64,000 nucleotides of DNA, taken from Kosakonia cowanii JCM 10956 = DSM 18146. GTDB taxonomy: Bacteria > Pseudomonadota > Gammaproteobacteria > Enterobacterales > Enterobacteriaceae. Positions 62,885-64,000 of this stretch are shown here, piece by piece. Every line of letters starts with the position of its first letter. The first letter of the stretch is position 1. Where the stretch lies: NCBI RefSeq assembly GCF_001975225.1, contig NZ_CP019445.1, positions 1,798,001 through 1,862,000 of the forward strand. Reading direction: 5' to 3'. The notes below the pieces were generated by a model, which saw nothing but the letters and a program-made list of their open reading frames with translations, had not been told where the DNA came from and did no database searches. The position numbers and the translations under genes are program-made.

Positions 62885-64000
62885 ATGTATATCGGGATCG
62901 ATCTCGGTACCTCGGGCGTGAAGGCGATTCTGCTCGGTGAGCAGGGCGAGGTGCTGGCCTCCCATACGGAGAAACTCAGCGTCTCTCGCCCACACCCGCT
63001 ATGGTCGGAGCAGGATCCCGAAAGCTGGTGGCAGGCGACGGATCGCGCCATCCAGGCGCTCGGCGCAGCGCATTCGTTGCAGCAGGTGAAGGCCATCGGC
63101 CTTGCCGGGCAGATGCACGGCGCGACGCTGCTCGATAGCGAAAACCGCGTTCTGCGCCCGGCGATCCTCTGGAACGATGGTCGCTGTGGTGAGGAGTGCG
63201 GGCTGCTGGAAGCGCGGGTCGCTAACGCCCGTGCGATCACCGGTAACCTGATGATGCCGGGCTTTACCGCGCCGAAGCTGCTGTGGGTGCAGCGGCATGA
63301 GCCGGAAATCTTCGCAAAGGTGGCGAAGGTGCTGCTGCCGAAAGATTACCTGCGGCTGAAGATGTCCGGCGTCTTTGCCAGCGATATGTCCGATGCCGCA
63401 GGCACCATGTGGCTTGATGTGGCGAGGCGCGACTGGAGTGACGAGATGCTCGCCGCCTGCTCGCTGTCGCGCAGCCATATGCCAACGCTTTTTGAAGGCA
63501 GTGAGATCACCGGCGAACTGCTGCCAGAAGTTGCCCGGCGCTGGGCGATGCCGGTAGTGCCGATTGTTGCAGGCGGCGGCGACAACGCCGCTGGCGCGGT
63601 CGGCGTCGGCATGGCGGATGCGGGCCAGGCGATGCTCTCGCTCGGCACCTCCGGCGTCTACTTTGCCGTCAGCGAAGGGTTCCTCAGCAAGCCGGAAAGC
63701 GCCGTGCACAGCTTCTGCCACGCGCTGCCGGGGCGCTGGCACCTGATGTCGGTGATGCTGAGTGCGGCCTCCTGTCTGGACTGGGCGGCCAAACTGACCG
63801 GCATGGCATCGGTGCAGGCGCTGATTAGCGCTGCGCAGCAAGCCGACGAGAACGCGGGCGATATCTGGTTTCTGCCCTATCTCTCCGGCGAGCGCACACC
63901 GCACAACAACCCGCAGGCAAAAGGCGTCTTCTTTGGTCTGACCCATCAGCATGGCCCGGCAGAGCTGGCGCGTGCGGTGCTGGAAGGGGTGGGGTATGCG
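62885..64000 (+). CDS. xylB: Xylulokinase, N-terminal 372 codons (cut by window end)
   Basis: XylB phosphorylates D-xylulose to xylulose 5-phosphate, feeding the pentose phosphate pathway. The reading begins MYIGIDLGTSGVKAILL (phosphate 1 motif of the FGGY kinase family), with GLAGQMHGATLLD, LWNDGRC and the catalytic-base region VAGGGDNAAGAVGVG (Asp near 233). The C-terminal quarter is outside the window (484 aa in E. coli), so the frame has no stop here. AAGGAG precedes ATG 62885. It is co-transcribed with xylA. Confidence 0.97.
   Translation, partial: MYIGIDLGTSGVKAILLGEQGEVLASHTEKLSVSRPHPLWSEQDPESWWQATDRAIQALGAAHSLQQVKAIGLAGQMHGATLLDSENRVLRPAILWNDGRCGEECGLLEARVANARAITGNLMMPGFTAPKLLWVQRHEPEIFAKVAKVLLPKDYLRLKMSGVFASDMSDAAGTMWLDVARRDWSDEMLAACSLSRSHMPTLFEGSEITGELLPEVARRWAMPVVPIVAGGGDNAAGAVGVGMADAGQAMLSLGTSGVYFAVSEGFLSKPESAVHSFCHALPGRWHLMSVMLSAASCLDWAAKLTGMASVQALISAAQQADENAGDIWFLPYLSGERTPHNNPQAKGVFFGLTHQHGPAELARAVLEGVGYA

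Noticed and set aside
61568..62995. 475-codon open frame antisense to xylA
   Set aside because: Shadow of xylA with low-complexity composition and no family resemblance.

Overview
This window is a conserved chromosomal segment of a gamma-proteobacterium of the family Enterobacteriaceae. Almost every gene has the length and signature residues of its Escherichia coli counterpart, and the order runs colinear with the E. coli 80-82 minute region, from gmk through rph-pyrE, coaBC-dut, rpmBG, the waa (LPS core) locus, gpmI, secB-gpsA-cysE, lldPRD, mtlADR and selAB to the xyl locus. The sequence does not fix the genus. An Enterobacter/Kosakonia-like relative is a reasonable guess from the GC-rich coding and from genes present and absent. 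Compared with E. coli from memory, the segment lacks dinD, waaS, htrL, the rhsA block and the yiaJ-to-yiaY block. It carries an extra Tat-exported SMP-30/gluconolactonase-like gene between pyrE and slmA.

Layout. 1-9.8 kb: gmk start, ligB, yicG, yicC, rph-pyrE with its attenuator, the SMP-30 gene, slmA-dut-coaBC and radC. 9.8-13.1 kb: rpmB-rpmG-mutM facing coaD and waaA. 13.1-22.4 kb: a rightward LPS outer-core operon, waaQ-G-P-B-O-R-Y-Z-U, behind a JUMPstart/ops leader. 22.4-26.7 kb: the leftward hldD-waaF-waaC-waaL operon. 26.9-30.4 kb: kbl-tdh and waaH, the latter behind an exact PmrA/BasR box. 30.4-38.2 kb: yibQ-envC-gpmI, yibN-grxC-secB-gpsA-cysE and trmL. 38.3-46.7 kb: lldPRD with two LldR operators, yibL, and mtlADR with a CRP-site cluster. 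47-51.5 kb: yibF, selA-selB and ysaA. 51.5-64 kb: avtA, malS, bax, then xylR/xylFGH facing away from xylAB; xylB is cut by the window end.

Working together. hldD makes the heptose donor, WaaA adds Kdo, WaaC/F/Q add heptoses, WaaG/B/O/R/U build the outer core, WaaP/Y phosphorylate heptoses, WaaZ and WaaH make conditional modifications, and WaaL ligates O antigen. The other blocks are self-contained catabolic operons with their own regulators (lactate, mannitol, xylose) plus housekeeping genes. I found no tRNA, rRNA, insertion sequence, prophage, CRISPR array or toxin-antitoxin pair. I found no convincing undescribed multi-gene system; the points worth checking are mostly regulatory RNA and DNA structures and a few odd proteins.
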